DNA of 64,000 nucleotides from Ectobius pallidus. Lineage: Eukaryota; Arthropoda; Insecta; Blattodea; Ectobiidae. Shown one piece after another: positions 10,862 through 22,107 of the stretch. The position numbers were made by a program, and so were the translations under genes. The stretch lies in contig CAXKWD010000006.1 of assembly GCA_964059195.1 (NCBI GenBank), positions 173,908,825-173,972,824 of the forward strand, in the 5' to 3' direction. The notes beneath the pieces were generated by a model. The model was not told the DNA's origin and did not search any database. It saw nothing but the letters and a program-made list of their open reading frames with translations. Each line of letters opens with the position of its first letter. Position 1 is the stretch's first letter.

Positions 10862-11521
10862 AGACAAAATCCTTGAGTTTCTACAAAAGGATGGCTAGCT
10901 TATAATTACCTTTCAGATAAATTTTATTAACAAATGATTCAGAAAACTGTTTTAGCTTTTAGTATAAGCACTTTGAATGTTAGCATTAAATTTCTAATAC
11001 AATATTGGAAAATAAATTGGAAGAACAATTTGAAATTTCATGTAAAAGTTCAGAATAAGGTACAAGAAATAAACCATGGGCCTAATCATTGAGTTAACTG
11101 TTTTCTGTGCAGTCCGGCACGGGTTTGTATATTGTGTGAGAAATCGAGTAAGAATTAAAGTAATCCATTAATGTCAGCCACTGGAATTACTAGATTACTA
11201 TAGATCTGAATTTTGTATTATATTACTATTGTTATTAGATTGACTTGGCACCAGAGTCTCTGGCAGACCTTTCAGACAATCGGAGGTCAAGCTTTTTCTT
11301 CCATAAGTTTAAAAAATATTTTGCTATGATGCTAATATTTGCTATGATGCAATTTTCTGTAGGATGTCCTTTTCATCTCAAATGCTCCAATCAAGAACAA
11401 AGAACAAATTTTTTAGACCTATCATATCCTTTCCGCATTTAACTTTGTGTGTACAATAATAATTTGTTATAAAATATTAGTTTTTAGGTCATTCTTTATA
11501 ATTAAGTTATTAAGTCATTTT
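10862..11521. repeat. Family Q repeat, family R fragment and unassigned DNA
   Basis: 10862-11000 matches family Q (see 1-380). About 11085-11150 (TTGAGTTAACTGTTTTCTGT and the following GCAGTCCGGCACG) is a family R segment, also present at 26875-26945, 47430-47490 (minus), 47940-48000 and 60890-61020. The 65-codon frame at 11245-11442 has no recognisable product. Confidence 0.5.
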
Positions 11522-12256
11522 TAGACTTCGGACTTTTAGGTCGCTAAAATGCTGTTTTAGGTACCTAAAATAGGCTCTAAAAATTGGAAAATAGTCTCTT
11601 ATAAAATCGTTAAGTTGCCAATTTTCTGAAATATCTCAAATGAAATGCAGAATATTATATGTATTGAAGTCACCATTAATCAGTAATCATGATAGAACAC
11701 AGATATAGGCCTATGATAGGCCTACACAGTATTATGTAGACCTATTACTAGGGCGTGTATTACTACCATAACAGTGAAAACCTAATCCCTGCGCCCAGAA
11801 GCTACGCATATCATACTAGCATATTCAACCACTTGATTCCCTCAATGATTCAGAGTACTACTATTTTTTTTTTTTTACTTTACTTGATGTGGGAGTCGGG
11901 AGAAAAACACTACATTTTCTTGGGAATTCCAAGGAATTTTTCTACTGAAGACAAAACATTCCTTACTATTTAACCACGTCACAAATGTGTCATGTACGGC
12001 ACATTGCGAGCTAAAAATTAAGTACGAACTTAAAATAAATGCTAGAATTTATATATAAAAAAAAAAACTTATTTTGAACTTTAGAGGAAAAACAAGCAAA
12101 AAGGCAATATTAGGCTCTAACGTAAAAATAGGCTGTTTTAGGTCGTATAAAAGTATCAGTTTTAGGCATAGACACTTATGAAATATGCATATACAAGTTT
12201 TCGTCCATATATCACTTAAGGATTAAAATAGGTTTTTACCTAAAATCCGAAGTCTA
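11522..12256 (-). mobile_element. hAT-like MITE, TAGACTTCGG ends
   Basis: Inverted ends TAGACTTCGGACTTTTAGGT and ACCTAAAATCCGAAGTCTA enclose 735 bp that match 19742-20458 in reverse orientation throughout. The flanks GTCATTTT and GTCAAGGC share only GTCA, so the target duplication is decayed. The open frame at 11755-11973 is not shared intact with the other copy. At 12288-12303 the sequence AATCCGGGCCCTGG looks like the end of another MITE into which this one may have inserted. Confidence 0.75.
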
Positions 12257-12304
12257 GTCAAGGCCATTTTTCAAACAATTTTAGGTCATCAGAATCCGGG
12301 CCCT

Positions 12305-12961
12305 GGTTATTAATAAAAACTCAAAATTAATATTATAACATGAATTTTTCGTATTCAACAATACAACGTCTTCACCAGTCCTCCAAAAAGTTACTAGTAG
12401 GCCTATAGTGGAAGAAAATACATATACATTCTTAATGTGAATACGCCTAATTACTTTTAAATTCACTAATTGACAGGTCAAGGAGGATTAGGGTGGCAGC
12501 AGGTAAAGGCAGTTCTTGAAAAAATAAGTCTTTAAGAAGTGGCATCCACAATACATCTTTGAATTAGGCTGAAACAATTGAATACGAGCTCCTTTCTACA
12601 TCAGCCCATGCTCTAGGGTAGAGAAAGATATCAGTTCTTTCGAGAGAATTAAATGAGGGCTCTTTGTTAAATATTACCAGACTATACAGAGATAATTAAG
12701 TAAGTTGCATAGGACCAGACTGTCCCACCCACACATGCGCAGTGACGAAGGGCCGCCATGCTCACGCCAGCGCCTCTAGCGGCCGCTGTCAGCACGGGGA
12801 TCTGTACACTTGATGAGCCCTCCGGCCCCCAAGGCTACTAAACACTAATTACAAATACCCTCATTACCATAGCAACAGGGCCGTCCATTTTGTTATTGCT
12901 AATACTAAAATATATTTATCCTTAAACGATAGCTATGTTACGGATAACATTTATTTAATTA
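12305..12961. other. No recognisable gene; short GC-rich patch
   Basis: Mostly AT-rich. Positions 12720-12850 are conspicuously GC-rich for the window, with several CpG and GCGCCTCTAGCGGCCGC-like text. A similar motif occurs at 1376-1392. No open frame or splice pattern gives a gene. Confidence 0.4.
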
Positions 12962-13663
12962 CTAACAGATCCCCGCGGCTTCGCCCACGATAATTAATTG
13001 GAAGATTAAAAATTAAGAGCAAAATAATTAAAACATTATATTTATTAACACTTGCAGCGAAACATTCATAGGCCTAAACTAAACAATTATTAGCCTAGTA
13101 ATGAAACAGCTAAAAATCCGGTTTTGAAGTGAATTCCACGATTAGAAAGTGCAGCATGGGAAAAACAACCTAATATATTCGAGTTCCCTGCCCCAGAAAA
13201 CCCCTGCATAGTCAGTTTCGTCCAAATCTAACAATGTTTGCCCATTTAGGCCTATAGGCTATCCATTGTCCCTCTTCGTCTAGGTTGAAAATTTGAGATG
13301 CCTGCGTGCCTTGACATTATAAACAAATGAATCGCCCAGCGTAGGTTTACAAAATCCAAGTGATCGCGATGATTTTATTTCCAAAGTATGACAAAAATAG
13401 GCAAAACCACATGCAATTGATTTGAAAAATGAAATATAGGCCTATTACTAAAAACTGATGCTTCGAAAGGGCAAAAAATGCACGTTTTCTGCCCGTTTTT
13501 CACTCGTAACTCGCGAACGAAAGCGAAAATTGAAAATCCGGCTTCGAGGTGCATTCGCCCACCCTTCAGTTTATCTATGTTTAAAATTTCAGATCTCTGT
13601 GTTGAGTAGATTTCGCTGGGCATCGAGAACGGACAGACAGACACTTCGTTTTATTAATATAGA
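12962..13663 (-). mobile_element. Non-autonomous Helitron (type A), minus strand
   Basis: On the minus strand it begins TCTATATTAATAAAA at 13663, then GTGTCTGTCTGTCCG and GATGCCCAGCGAAATCTACT. It ends with a hairpin GTGGGCGAAGCCGCGGG followed by TTAG at 12962. This is the Helitron layout (5' TC, 3' hairpin about 10 nt before CTRR), with a decayed 3' tetranucleotide. No Rep/helicase coding is present, so it would need enzyme from elsewhere. Length 702 bp, similar to the copies at 14451 and 30327. Confidence 0.85.
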
Positions 13664-14450
13664 CTAGATTAAGTTTATTGAATTCAATTTTAGAAAAACG
13701 GCGAGTTTCTGAAAACAGTGCATTTGAAATTTGATCTATCAGCGAAAGTGAATACTCTAAAGAATTGTTCCCAGTAATTAACCATCTAAAGCGAAAAATA
13801 TAATTTAATACCACATTTGAGAGTAAAAACTACACTATTTCATTTAAAACTTAAAATGTGCATTTTCCCCCGGAATATGCATTTTATACGCATTAACAAA
13901 TACTGGTCAAATTGTCTGGAAAAGTGTCACATATTACATCATTTTAAATATATTAAAAAAAGAACACGCATTTTTGCATACACGTCCTAGTTCTAGTTAT
14001 GGGCTATCCCACGAAACATGAGGTGAAAATGGCCGCCTCGGCCTCCTGTGCATATTTCCACAGCCCTGACTGCGATGGCTATGACGAATTGCCAGCAACT
14101 CCTTTGCTCTAATTATGCTACGCGCTCTTCATCTGTTTCCCACGTTCCGCACCCAATTACACAACAAATTGTTTCAAAGCGTTTAGAACAGGGTTCGCAA
14201 ACTGTGGTCAGCGAGGTGTCTGCGGGTTGCTGAATGGCCCGAGTGGGGAAATTTTTACAAAATGATCAAAATCACGCTAGAGGAATTACAAAAGAGGGAC
14301 ATCTGTAGATCCAAAATTCACAAACGGAAAATTAGCCAAGACGTAACCCAGAAGAGAATGAAAAGACAAAAAACGGAAGACAAAAGGAACATAGAAAGTT
14401 CTTAACTCCTTTGCATTGTCCTATATGGGGTTATTCGCGAAAAATAAAGA
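13664..14450. other. Unassigned DNA with a possible hAT end at 14189
   Basis: No gene is seen. CAGGGTTCGCAAACTGTGGT at 14189 resembles the terminal inverted repeats of hAT elements, but no partner end was found. The frame at 14048-14233 is probably accidental. Confidence 0.35.
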
Positions 14451-15101
14451 TCTATATTAATAAAAGGAAGTGTCTGTCTTCCTTCTGTCTGCCTATCTGT
14501 CTGTCTGTCTGTCTGCGATGCCCAGCGAAATCTACTCAACGCAGAGATCTGAAATTTTAAACATAGGTGGACTGAAGGGTCGGAAAATGCACCTCGAAGC
14601 CGGAATTTTAATTTTCACTTTCCTTCGTGAGTTATGAGTGAAAAACGGGCAGAAAACGTGCATTTTTTGCGTTTTCAAAGCATCAGTTGTCAGTAATACA
14701 TTTCAATGTCAAATCAATTACAGTTGGCTTTGGCTATTTTTGTCATACGCGATCGCTTGATTTTGCAAGTTCATCCTGGACGATTCATTTGTTTAGAATG
14801 TCAAGGCCCGCAAACATATGAAATTTTCAACCTACACGGAAGAGGGATAATCAACATAGGCCTAAATATGGTAAAACGTTGTTCGATTTGAACGGAACTC
14901 ACTATACAGGGGTTTTCTGGGCCAAGGAACTCGAATCTGAGGTCGCTTTTACCAGGCGATGCTATCTAATCGTGGAATGCACTCCATGTGATTTAGGTGT
15001 TAATACGAGTAGCCTACATATAATTTAACTATTAAGCTCTTAATTTTTAATTTTTAATTCTTGAAATAATTATCGCGGGCGGAGCCGCGGGCACATGCTA
15101 G
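14451..15101 (+). mobile_element. Non-autonomous Helitron (type A), complete
   Basis: TCTATATTAATAAAAGG at the 5' end, (CTGT)n at 14475-14515, GATGCCCAGCGAAATCTACT, and at the 3' end the hairpin GCGGGCGGAGCCGCGGGC, ACATG and CTAG at 15098-15101. It is flanked by A on the left and T on the right, as expected for Helitron insertion into AT without duplication. Non-coding, 651 bp. The short frame at 14706-14891 is not conserved in other copies as a protein. Confidence 0.92.
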
Positions 15102-15114
15102 TAATATAATAATA

Positions 15115-15488
15115 ATAATAATAATACTTTCTTACGTACTCAGAGCCATTAGACAATTCCTCAGCAAGCTAAAGGAATACTATCTATTTTATGGAACCCG
15201 GAGGTTCATTGCCGCGCTTACCTGAACCCGCCATTCAGCCCTATTCTGTGCTAACTCCAACCATCCCTCGCAAACCCTACTTCCCTTAAATCCATCCTAA
15301 TATTGTTCTCCCAGTTAATATTTCTGACATGTCTTTCATCCTCCGTGATTTAATTACCCTTACTATATCCCGTGAAGAGTACAGGTTATGAAGCTCGTCG
15401 TTATGCAGTTTTTTCTCTCTTAGGCCCAACATTTTCCTAAGCCTCCTGTTTTCGAACACTCTCAGATTATGTTCTTCCCAACCAATAT
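15115..15488 (-). mobile_element. RTE-like LINE 3' end, minus strand
   Basis: Minus-strand C-terminal coding remnant of the TAAG-tailed LINE: the GFARDGW-like and NLRVP regions are recognisable but frame-shifted, with an internal deletion around the GRPRRRW motif. The last codons lie near 15210 and the 3' UTR runs to a degraded TAAG tail near 15130. It is truncated at the 5' side at GTTCTTCCCAACC. Confidence 0.8.
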
Positions 15489-15550
<62 letters not shown>

Positions 15551-15559
15551 GAATAAGAA

Positions 15560-15590
<31 letters not shown>

Positions 15591-15616
15591 AAGAAGAAGA
15601 AGACGAAGAAGAAGAA
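15488..15616. repeat. (AAT)n and (AAG)n microsatellite
   Basis: About 60 bp of AAT units passing through AAGAAT into about 65 bp of AAG. Poly-isoleucine/arginine and poly-tyrosine/serine frames here are artefacts of the repeat. Confidence 0.95.
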
Positions 15617-16048
15617 ACGATATCACAATCCCGATATTTACTTCCTTTATGCAGTTTTCCTGTGCGGAATAAAGCTTTCTGAATGACGGCCATCTGTATA
15701 AAAAAGTTTAATCTGTTATTTGGGAGTTTTATCTGGGTTCGGGAATAGGGGAAGCCATGCAAACTGACCACTAGATCGTTAGGAAGATGCAGCCGGTTGA
15801 ATCCCTGCACCGCATTCATCAGACTTGACCCTCGTCTCAACCCCAGCGCGGGCAATAACGGCACAAGTCACTCATGTCATACACTCACTCGACTTTCTCT
15901 ACCAGTATGACATTAAAAACTCTGAAAATTCATTGGTTTGCTTTCCTTAGATATTGCAGTGAAATTTTAGACTACCGGAAGCTTAACATTAATATTATTA
16001 CTATTCTTATTTCGCTATTCCATTATGATGATGATGGTGATGATGATG

Positions 16049-16080
<32 letters not shown>

Positions 16081-16147
16081 TTACATGCCTATTTAAAATT
16101 TGTAAAAATTGTCTGTAGCATCTTTAAATAAATTAAATGAAATGAAA

Positions 16148-16191
<44 letters not shown>
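15617..16191. other. Unassigned DNA with two (ATT)n arrays
   Basis: No gene. GATGAT/ATT repeats lie at about 16024-16079 and pure ATT at 16149-16191. The latter directly precedes a CCAGTATG-family copy, like the array at 1545-1680. Confidence 0.6.
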
Positions 16192-16193
16192 GA

Positions 16194-16610
16194 AGTGCCA
16201 GAATGATACTTTATGAGACTGTGTCTGTCTGTCTGTCTGTCTGTCCGTGATAACTCAAATACGCTTTATCGGATTTTCATGAAACTTGGTATAACTTACA
16301 CATTTATAACGTCCATGGGAAGAAGCCTATTGATATTGGACCAAATCGGTTGACCGGTACCAGAGTAATGCCCAATTCAGTGCCTATTTTAATGGTAATA
16401 TATTAGAAAGAATTTATCAAATATGCAAATCAGTTCTCATGACAACATATTGTTTTACAGTGTTCATATACGGCTTTGGAAGTTGCGACAAAGGTAGCTT
16501 TGACAAATAACACTAACCACAAATTCCATCACATATGCTTATTAAACTAGACCTTTATTCTTCCGTAAGCCCTGTCTAATGAATCGATCTGGAGTTTAAC
16601 TCGGAGATAC
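16194..16610 (+). mobile_element. CCAGTATG-family element, single-unit copy
   Basis: GAAGTGCCAGAATG at the 5' end, (CTGT)n at 16222-16246, one tandem unit (16250-16390), then the shared 3' region to about 16610. There the usual terminal inverted motif and hairpin are lost. Confidence 0.75.
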
Positions 16611-16624
16611 ATTAGACTACAATA

Positions 16625-16712
16625 ATAAAATCAGGTAAACTGATGTAACAAAGAGCCAGAATGCTTTTGTTTGATCAGTGATAATTGCAATTATGATATG
16701 CAGAAAATAAGT
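16625..16712 (-). mobile_element. CCAGTATG-family 3' end fragment
   Basis: AAAATCAGGTAAACTGATGT and the following AGAGCCAGAATG to GATATGCAGAAAATAAG match the 3' end of the family in the opposite orientation to the neighbouring copy. Two partial copies therefore meet end to end here. Confidence 0.7.
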
Positions 16713-17507
16713 TAATGCTCGGTGTATTATCATTCAGTAATGTTTTTGCAACAAAAATTTAAATTTTCATCCATTTTATAAAATTGTATAGTTTCCCCTT
16801 AAAATAATCTTTGTTCAGCCAAATAATTTGTACTTTGCACCGCTGAAATTAAAATTCATGTGCTCTTTATATATAAATTGCGTGCCCCCTTGTATAGGCG
16901 CGTGTATATGTTATATATCTTATGAAATCTACACATTTTTCAGTTTTCTTGTACAAAACTATTTCCCCAACACATTAATAAAACGGCGAGGGAACATAGG
17001 TGGCTGTGACAGGACATTGTTGGGGCGGAGAGCAAACAGAGGGCTGAGGGTAAACACAGACTTATCCATGTTTGTATTAGTGATCAGGCAAGACTGTCCA
17101 GCACGCCGTGTTGTAGCCTATCCATAGCAACCAATACCGATATTATTGAAATATCTACCAACCATATTCCCACTATATTCACCCAACTACAGTCTTGTTG
17201 TGTAATTTAGCGACAAAAGGGTTGAAATTAAATTAAAATGAATGGGTTGGACCCTTTCGGTTGGCCACATATTGGGCCCATTGTGCCCCTTTTGCTAGAG
17301 AACTCATTCAAGTCCCGTTGCCGACAAGGGTTTGCTGATAACTTATTTTTGCTAAAACACTGAATAGAGAAAGTGTGTCTATTGTCAATGAATTCACTAG
17401 TCAGTCATATTTAGGATAAGAAAACCATGAACTAGTAAGATTGCAGAGTAATACATGGAACATGTTGGCAAAATACTGTTACATGTACAAAAAGTCTATC
17501 AAAACTT
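16713..17507. other. No recognisable feature
   Basis: AT-rich, unassigned. The 99-codon frame at 16828-17127 lacks a recognisable domain. No family match was noticed elsewhere. Confidence 0.45.
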
Positions 17508-17520
17508 TCTCTACCCTAAA

Positions 17521-17765
17521 AAAAGTAAAGTGATCCCTATACAGGCCATGGAGGCCCATAGGGTTCCAGGAGGTTGAGGATCCCAGATTTTGGACATTCG
17601 GCACGTGAAGGTGGTAAGGTTGTCAGCCTTACGCACCGACCGCCTTTACCCCCGTGATTACTCCTGGTACTCATTTTTGTTAGAGGCTGAGTCGACCCCA
17701 GGGCCATAGTGCCACCGGAAAAATTAGGCCAATTGAAAAACTCCAATGACCTCATCGGGAATCGA
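17521..17765 (-). mobile_element. tRNA-derived SINE with a perfect 13-bp target duplication
   Basis: Minus-strand SINE of the same family as 727-1027. It is 5'-truncated at the B box (CGATTCCCGATGAGG). TCTCTACCCTAAA occurs exactly at 17508-17520 and at 17766-17778, a 13-bp target-site duplication as made by target-primed reverse transcription. This fixes both ends. The 72-codon minus frame inside is not a gene. Confidence 0.88.
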
Positions 17766-17839
17766 TCTCTACCCTAAAGTATAGACATAATTGTGATACA
17801 GAATAAGAAGTCATATTGCAAGAAGCGTTTTCAGTTGAT

Positions 17840-18030
17840 TTAAAAACGAAACTGGATTTTGTTCGAAACGCCGGTAGGTTTATAACTACCCTTCAGAGAA
17901 TGTTTACGAAAAAAAGTTTTTAACGAAACTTTTATGCCTTAGTATAAGCACCCATGAAGGCTACAATACTTTAAATATTATCAAATAAAATTATCATGTG
18001 AAATGGCATTAAAAGTAAGATAAAAAGTAA
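17840..18030 (+). repeat. Family Q repeat copy
   Basis: Matches about 60-230 and 10862-11000: ATAACTACCCTTCAGAGAATG and AGTATAAGCACCCATGAAGG. Non-coding, class unknown. Confidence 0.55.
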
Positions 18031-18283
18031 TCGACAACCTTCCACATCCCCAGAACATAGACTACCTAATCCTAATATAAAATTTGGTTTTTATAAGATT
18101 TTTCATTCTGGAGCCAGGCATGTTTCTGAATTTTTTTATTATTCAGAGGACCTCCAAACGTGTATTTATGTTAAAACTCGGTACTGAAAATCATGATACC
18201 TATGGTTGTGGGTAGAGAAGGTACAAATTATTATTTAATGATTTTTAATGATTTCATGGCATATAACATAATTTATTATATAC

Positions 18284-18746
18284 AAAATCTAAAAATAAAG
18301 ATTTACAAGACAATTATCCTGCCGGTTGTATTATATGGATGTGAGACATGGCCCCTTACACAATCTGAGAGTGTTGCAAAACAGGGGGCTTAGGAAAATA
18401 TTTGCGCCTAAAAAAGATGAAAAATGCATAACGACGAGCTTCATAACCTGTACTCTTCACTGGATATAGTAAGGGTAATTAAATCACGGAGGATGAAATG
18501 GGGGAGGAAAGACATATCTCAAAAGTATTGACTGGGAGACCCGAAGGGAAAAGACCACTTGGAAGACCTAGATGCATGTGGGAGGACAAAATTAGGATGG
18601 ATTTAAGGGAAGTAGGATTTGCAAGGGATGAATAGGGTTGAATGGCGGGCTCAGGTAAGCGCGGCAATGAACCCCCATAAAATAGGTAATATTCCTTTAG
18701 CTTGCTGAGGAATTGTCTATTGCCATTGAATAAGTAAGTAAGTATT
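18284..18746 (+). mobile_element. RTE-like LINE 3' end with TAAG tail
   Basis: Encodes, with frameshifts, the C-terminal part after the reverse transcriptase: KIYKTIILPVVLYGCETWPL at 18292-18351, then the region around GRPEGKRPLGRPR at 18537-18575. It ends in the conserved 3' UTR (TAGCTTGCTGAGGAATTGTC) and a (TAAG)n tail at 18732-18744. The short TAAG tail and the C-terminal motif suggest an RTE-clade non-LTR retrotransposon. A small deletion removes the motif preceding the RVEWRA-like region. Dead 5'-truncated copy. Confidence 0.85.
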
Positions 18747-19024
18747 ACCGTATTTTACGGATTTTAAGACGCTCCGGACCATAAGACTCACCTTAATTTT
18801 AGGATGGAAATTTAAAGGAAAAGAAATTTAGTGTGATTCTAAACGAAACATTTTAAAGGGAATATACTTCATTGCATAAACAAATTATAGTCCTGTACAA
18901 TGGAATCAGTGTAAATCTCTTCTAATCTAAAACCTGCGTTGTACTAAAATCTCTTCTGTACAGGTGGCATCGCGTAAATTTTAACAACTGAACTGATTTC
19001 TCATGAAAGACTGAAAATATTTTT

Positions 19025-19495
19025 TTGCACTCCTTAGCTAGTAAGTGTTACTTACGAAAGTTGTTTACTTGGATCGTAAGTTGACATTCCCACACAATCG
19101 TGTTGCTAAGGGCGTTGCGATGAGGTTAAATTACTTACGGTCCAAGCGCTACGTCATAATTCATTACGATACACTTCATAATACAAGCCTTTATGGCCAC
19201 GGCCCCCAGGACAAATATTCGGTTCCCATAACAACAAACACATGCGAATCACTTTCTGAAATAAACATCTATTTTCAAGAATGTATTTACATAATATTTT
19301 CAGGTAATATCACAATTAATATAATTAAATTGATATAAATAATCATCGTGCAAAAAATAGCATGCAACACACGGGCCGTAAAGGCATTTACGGGTCTCGA
19401 AAACTTAAAAACCCTCGGCTGCGCCTCGGGTTTTCAATCTGTTTCCTCGACCCGTAAACGTGCCTTACGGCACTTGTATCGCAATATACTATTAC
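19025..19495 (+). mobile_element. Family P hairpin-ended repeat
   Basis: TTTTTTGCACTCCTTAGC to CGCAATATACTATTA. The terminal double hairpin has outer arms GCCGTAAAGGCATTTACGGG / CCCGTAAACGTGCCTTACGG and inner arms AAAACCCTCGGC / GCCTCGGGTTTT around TGC. This is a different sequence from the copies at 9802 and 27066, but pairing is kept. Confidence 0.78.
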
Positions 19496-19741
19496 AATCC
19501 TCTAACCCTCAATTCAGCATACGTAGGCTAAGTGTAACGGGACAAGGCTGTTTAGAGGTCATTGCCTTTATTTAAACCACCAGGCAAAGATAAATCCTAT
19601 CGTATAAAAGAAAACAACATTCCTTTCTTTTCGGATAGTATATTTGATTTCCAATTACCCTCATTTTACGATTGTGACAAGTGCACTGATGTACAGTCTG
19701 TGCCAAAATTATCTTATCGTTTACAGCACCTTGTTTATAAC

Positions 19742-20458
19742 TAGACTTCGGATTTTAGGTAAAAACCTATTTTAATCCTAAGTGATATATGGACGAAAAT
19801 TTGTATATGCATGTTTCATAAGTGACTATGCCTAAAAGTGGTACTTTTACAGGACCTAAAGCAGCCTATTTTTACGTTAGAGCCTAATATTGCCTTTTTT
19901 GCTTGTTTTTCCTCTAAAGTTCAAAATAAGTTACTTTTTGTTATAAATTCTAGCATTTATTTTCAGTTCGTACTAAATTTTTAGCTCGGAATGTGCAGTA
20001 CATGACACATTTGTGACGTGGTAAAATAGTAAGGAATGTTTCGTCTTCAGTAGAAAAATTCCTTGGAATTCCCAAGAAAATCTAGTGTTTTTCTCCCGAC
20101 TCCCAAATCCAGTAAAAAAAAAAAATCTCTGAATTACTGAGGGATGCAAGGGGTCGAATATGCTAGCGTGCGTAGCTTCTGGGCGCAGGGATTAGGTTTT
20201 CACTTAGAAATACAGGCCCTAGTAATAGGTCTATGTAATTCTGTGTACCATGGGCCTATATCTGTGTTTTACTATGATTGATGACTAATGGCGACTTCAA
20301 TAAATATAATATTCTGCAGTGCAGTTGAGATATTTCAGATAATTGGCGTCTTAACGGTTTTATAAGAGACTATTTTACGATTTTTAGAACCGATTTTCCA
20401 AATTTTAGAGCCTATTTTAGGTACCTAAAACAGCATTTTTTTAAAAGTCCGAAGTCTA
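19742..20458 (+). mobile_element. hAT-type MITE with perfect 8-bp target duplication
   Basis: Inverted ends TAGACTTCGGATTTTAGG and AAAAGTCCGAAGTCTA enclose 717 bp of non-coding DNA. TTTATAAC is duplicated exactly at 19734-19741 and 20459-20466. An 8-bp duplication plus short inverted ends is diagnostic of the hAT superfamily in a wide sense. It is the reverse-oriented relative of 11522-12256. Transposition would need a transposase supplied in trans. Confidence 0.9.
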
Positions 20459-20610
20459 TTTATAACTATGGTATTCTGCTAATATTTACCATAATTTTAA
20501 TTTTGTATGTGCTTCGGACAATTAGACGCATCCAACTTTCAAGGCTCTGTTTTCAAAGTAAAAGAGTACGTCTTATGGTCCGTAAAATCCTTTATATACA
20601 AAATAAAACC

Positions 20611-21430
20611 TATTAGGTAGATTTCGAAGAACAATCTACATATTGCAATGGATACCACTTCATGATTTTCGAAAAATTCTTTCATATCTTTACGTTTCAT
20701 GCTCCCCTAAGTACGAAACCACCGCCCGTTCAAAAAAAAATTCTGTGATATTTATATATATATATATTTATATCTTTACACGATAGCGGCCGTAATTTTG
20801 AAGATATTTGAACCAAATTTTAATATGTTATTTCTAGGCCCAATAGTTCGGACAAGTTCGTTAATGAGCAAAATTGGCCCAAGGGGGTGGTCGGGGGTTG
20901 AAATTTTTAAAAATGTATATCTCGGCCCCTATGAAGTATAGAGGGAAACTTTGTTTGAATAAATTAGAGTACTCGCTACGGAGTTCACAGTGACACCAAC
21001 GATTCGGGGGTTCGAGTGAGGGTGGGGGTGGGGTGGGGGATGAAAATTCGAAACTTTTGAAACCACGTCTTGTGGGGTATCGTTGAAAAGCTCTTGATGA
21101 GTACTCTACAAATCAATAAATAGTTTCTTGATAGCTCTCATATGACGCGAGATTTTAATGTTTGAAAATAATAACACTTAAAAGAATTATTATAATATCA
21201 TAATTTTGTCTTGTTTAGCGGCTTTGCTAATTTTATTCATTGTTGATCTTGCGCACGGCCTCCCAGAATATTATATCCTATTGTTGTTGTCAAAACAAAT
21301 GATTGTAGGCTCTTCCTCTTTACTGCAGGTCTGCCATGCCACGCTAAAAAAGAAGAGTGCTGCGCAGCGATAATAAATTAAACCAAAAGCAATTTGAAAT
21401 CTACCTCAGCCTGTAGGCCTGCCTAAAGGG
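20611..21430 (-). mobile_element. GGTAGATTTCG-family repeat
   Basis: Reverse-complement relative of 53700-54392. Shared blocks include ACGGCCG near the TA tract, GCTCATTAACGAACTTGTCC, and CCCCACAAGACGTGGTTTC (minus strand). AGGTAGATTTCGAAG at the left and TTTGAAATCTACCTC at the right are inverted, so this may be a MITE. Homology with the second copy continues about 25 bp beyond the right motif, so the true ends are uncertain. Confidence 0.7.
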
Positions 21431-21906
21431 ATTTTTTTTTAGTGAGCTGGCTTAAATACTGTCTAGGAATTTTCCTAGTCTCCCTAGACCTAACTAAGCT
21501 AGTAGTAATGAAATGGTAATGAAATTACTCCAGGGATGAGTCAAAAACAAACTTCTCCATTCCACGTGAGTAATAAAGTATTTCTCGAAAGCAGAAGATG
21601 AAGGGCTGATAAGGAATCACTCGATCAGTTGGGTTTGACCGTCCCTGAAACCACAAATTGCGGGGGTCGCTTTTATGTTGTTTGCTTGTGGTTTGTGACG
21701 GTCAATTGACTGCAGTAGTGGCGATGCAGATGTCGCAACAATGGCCACAGCTTCCTTCTTACCGTGTTTGCAATGTATACAGAGGGCCATGGAAGAGCGT
21801 ATTTGCTCTGGCTTCTAAATATTTGTATTGGTCGCTTGTTATTATTTTACTGTATATCACACTGATCACATCAAAATGTGGCACCTTGATACTTTTCTAA
21901 CCGTAT
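21431..21906. other. No recognisable feature
   Basis: An 80-codon frame at 21658-21900 has no recognisable domain. Nothing else was identified. Confidence 0.4.
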
Positions 21907-21925
21907 CATTAATAATAATAATAAT

Positions 21926-21984
<59 letters not shown>

Positions 21985-21999
21985 TAATAATAATAATAA

Positions 22000-22036
<37 letters not shown>

Positions 22037-22043
22037 TATATTA

Positions 22044-22107
<64 letters not shown>
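21907..22107. repeat. (AAT)n then (ATT)n microsatellite
   Basis: About 200 bp of trinucleotide repeat switching strand sense at about 22036-22045, which makes an AT-rich inverted repeat. A MITE starts at its right edge and similar ATT units resume beyond that MITE at 22826-22887. Confidence 0.95.

Larger units (their letters stand above)
18747..20592 (+). mobile_element. DNA transposon remnant, TACCGTATTTTACGG ends, with nested insertions
   Basis: The left end TACCGTATTTTACGGATTTT and following AAGACGCTCCGGACCATAAGAC face the inverted GTCTTATGGTCCGTAAAATCC near 20568-20591. If these are partners, the element spans 1.85 kb and holds a family P copy (19025-19495) and a hAT element (19742-20458). 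A 210-bp copy of the left part (18747-18957) occurs inverted at 61582-61798. Pairing of the two ends is inference. The left piece is solid. Confidence 0.5.

Noticed and set aside
12720..12850. CpG-island promoter
   Set aside because: GC-rich patch too short, no adjacent exon, and similar text occurs at 1376-1392, so probably repeat-derived.
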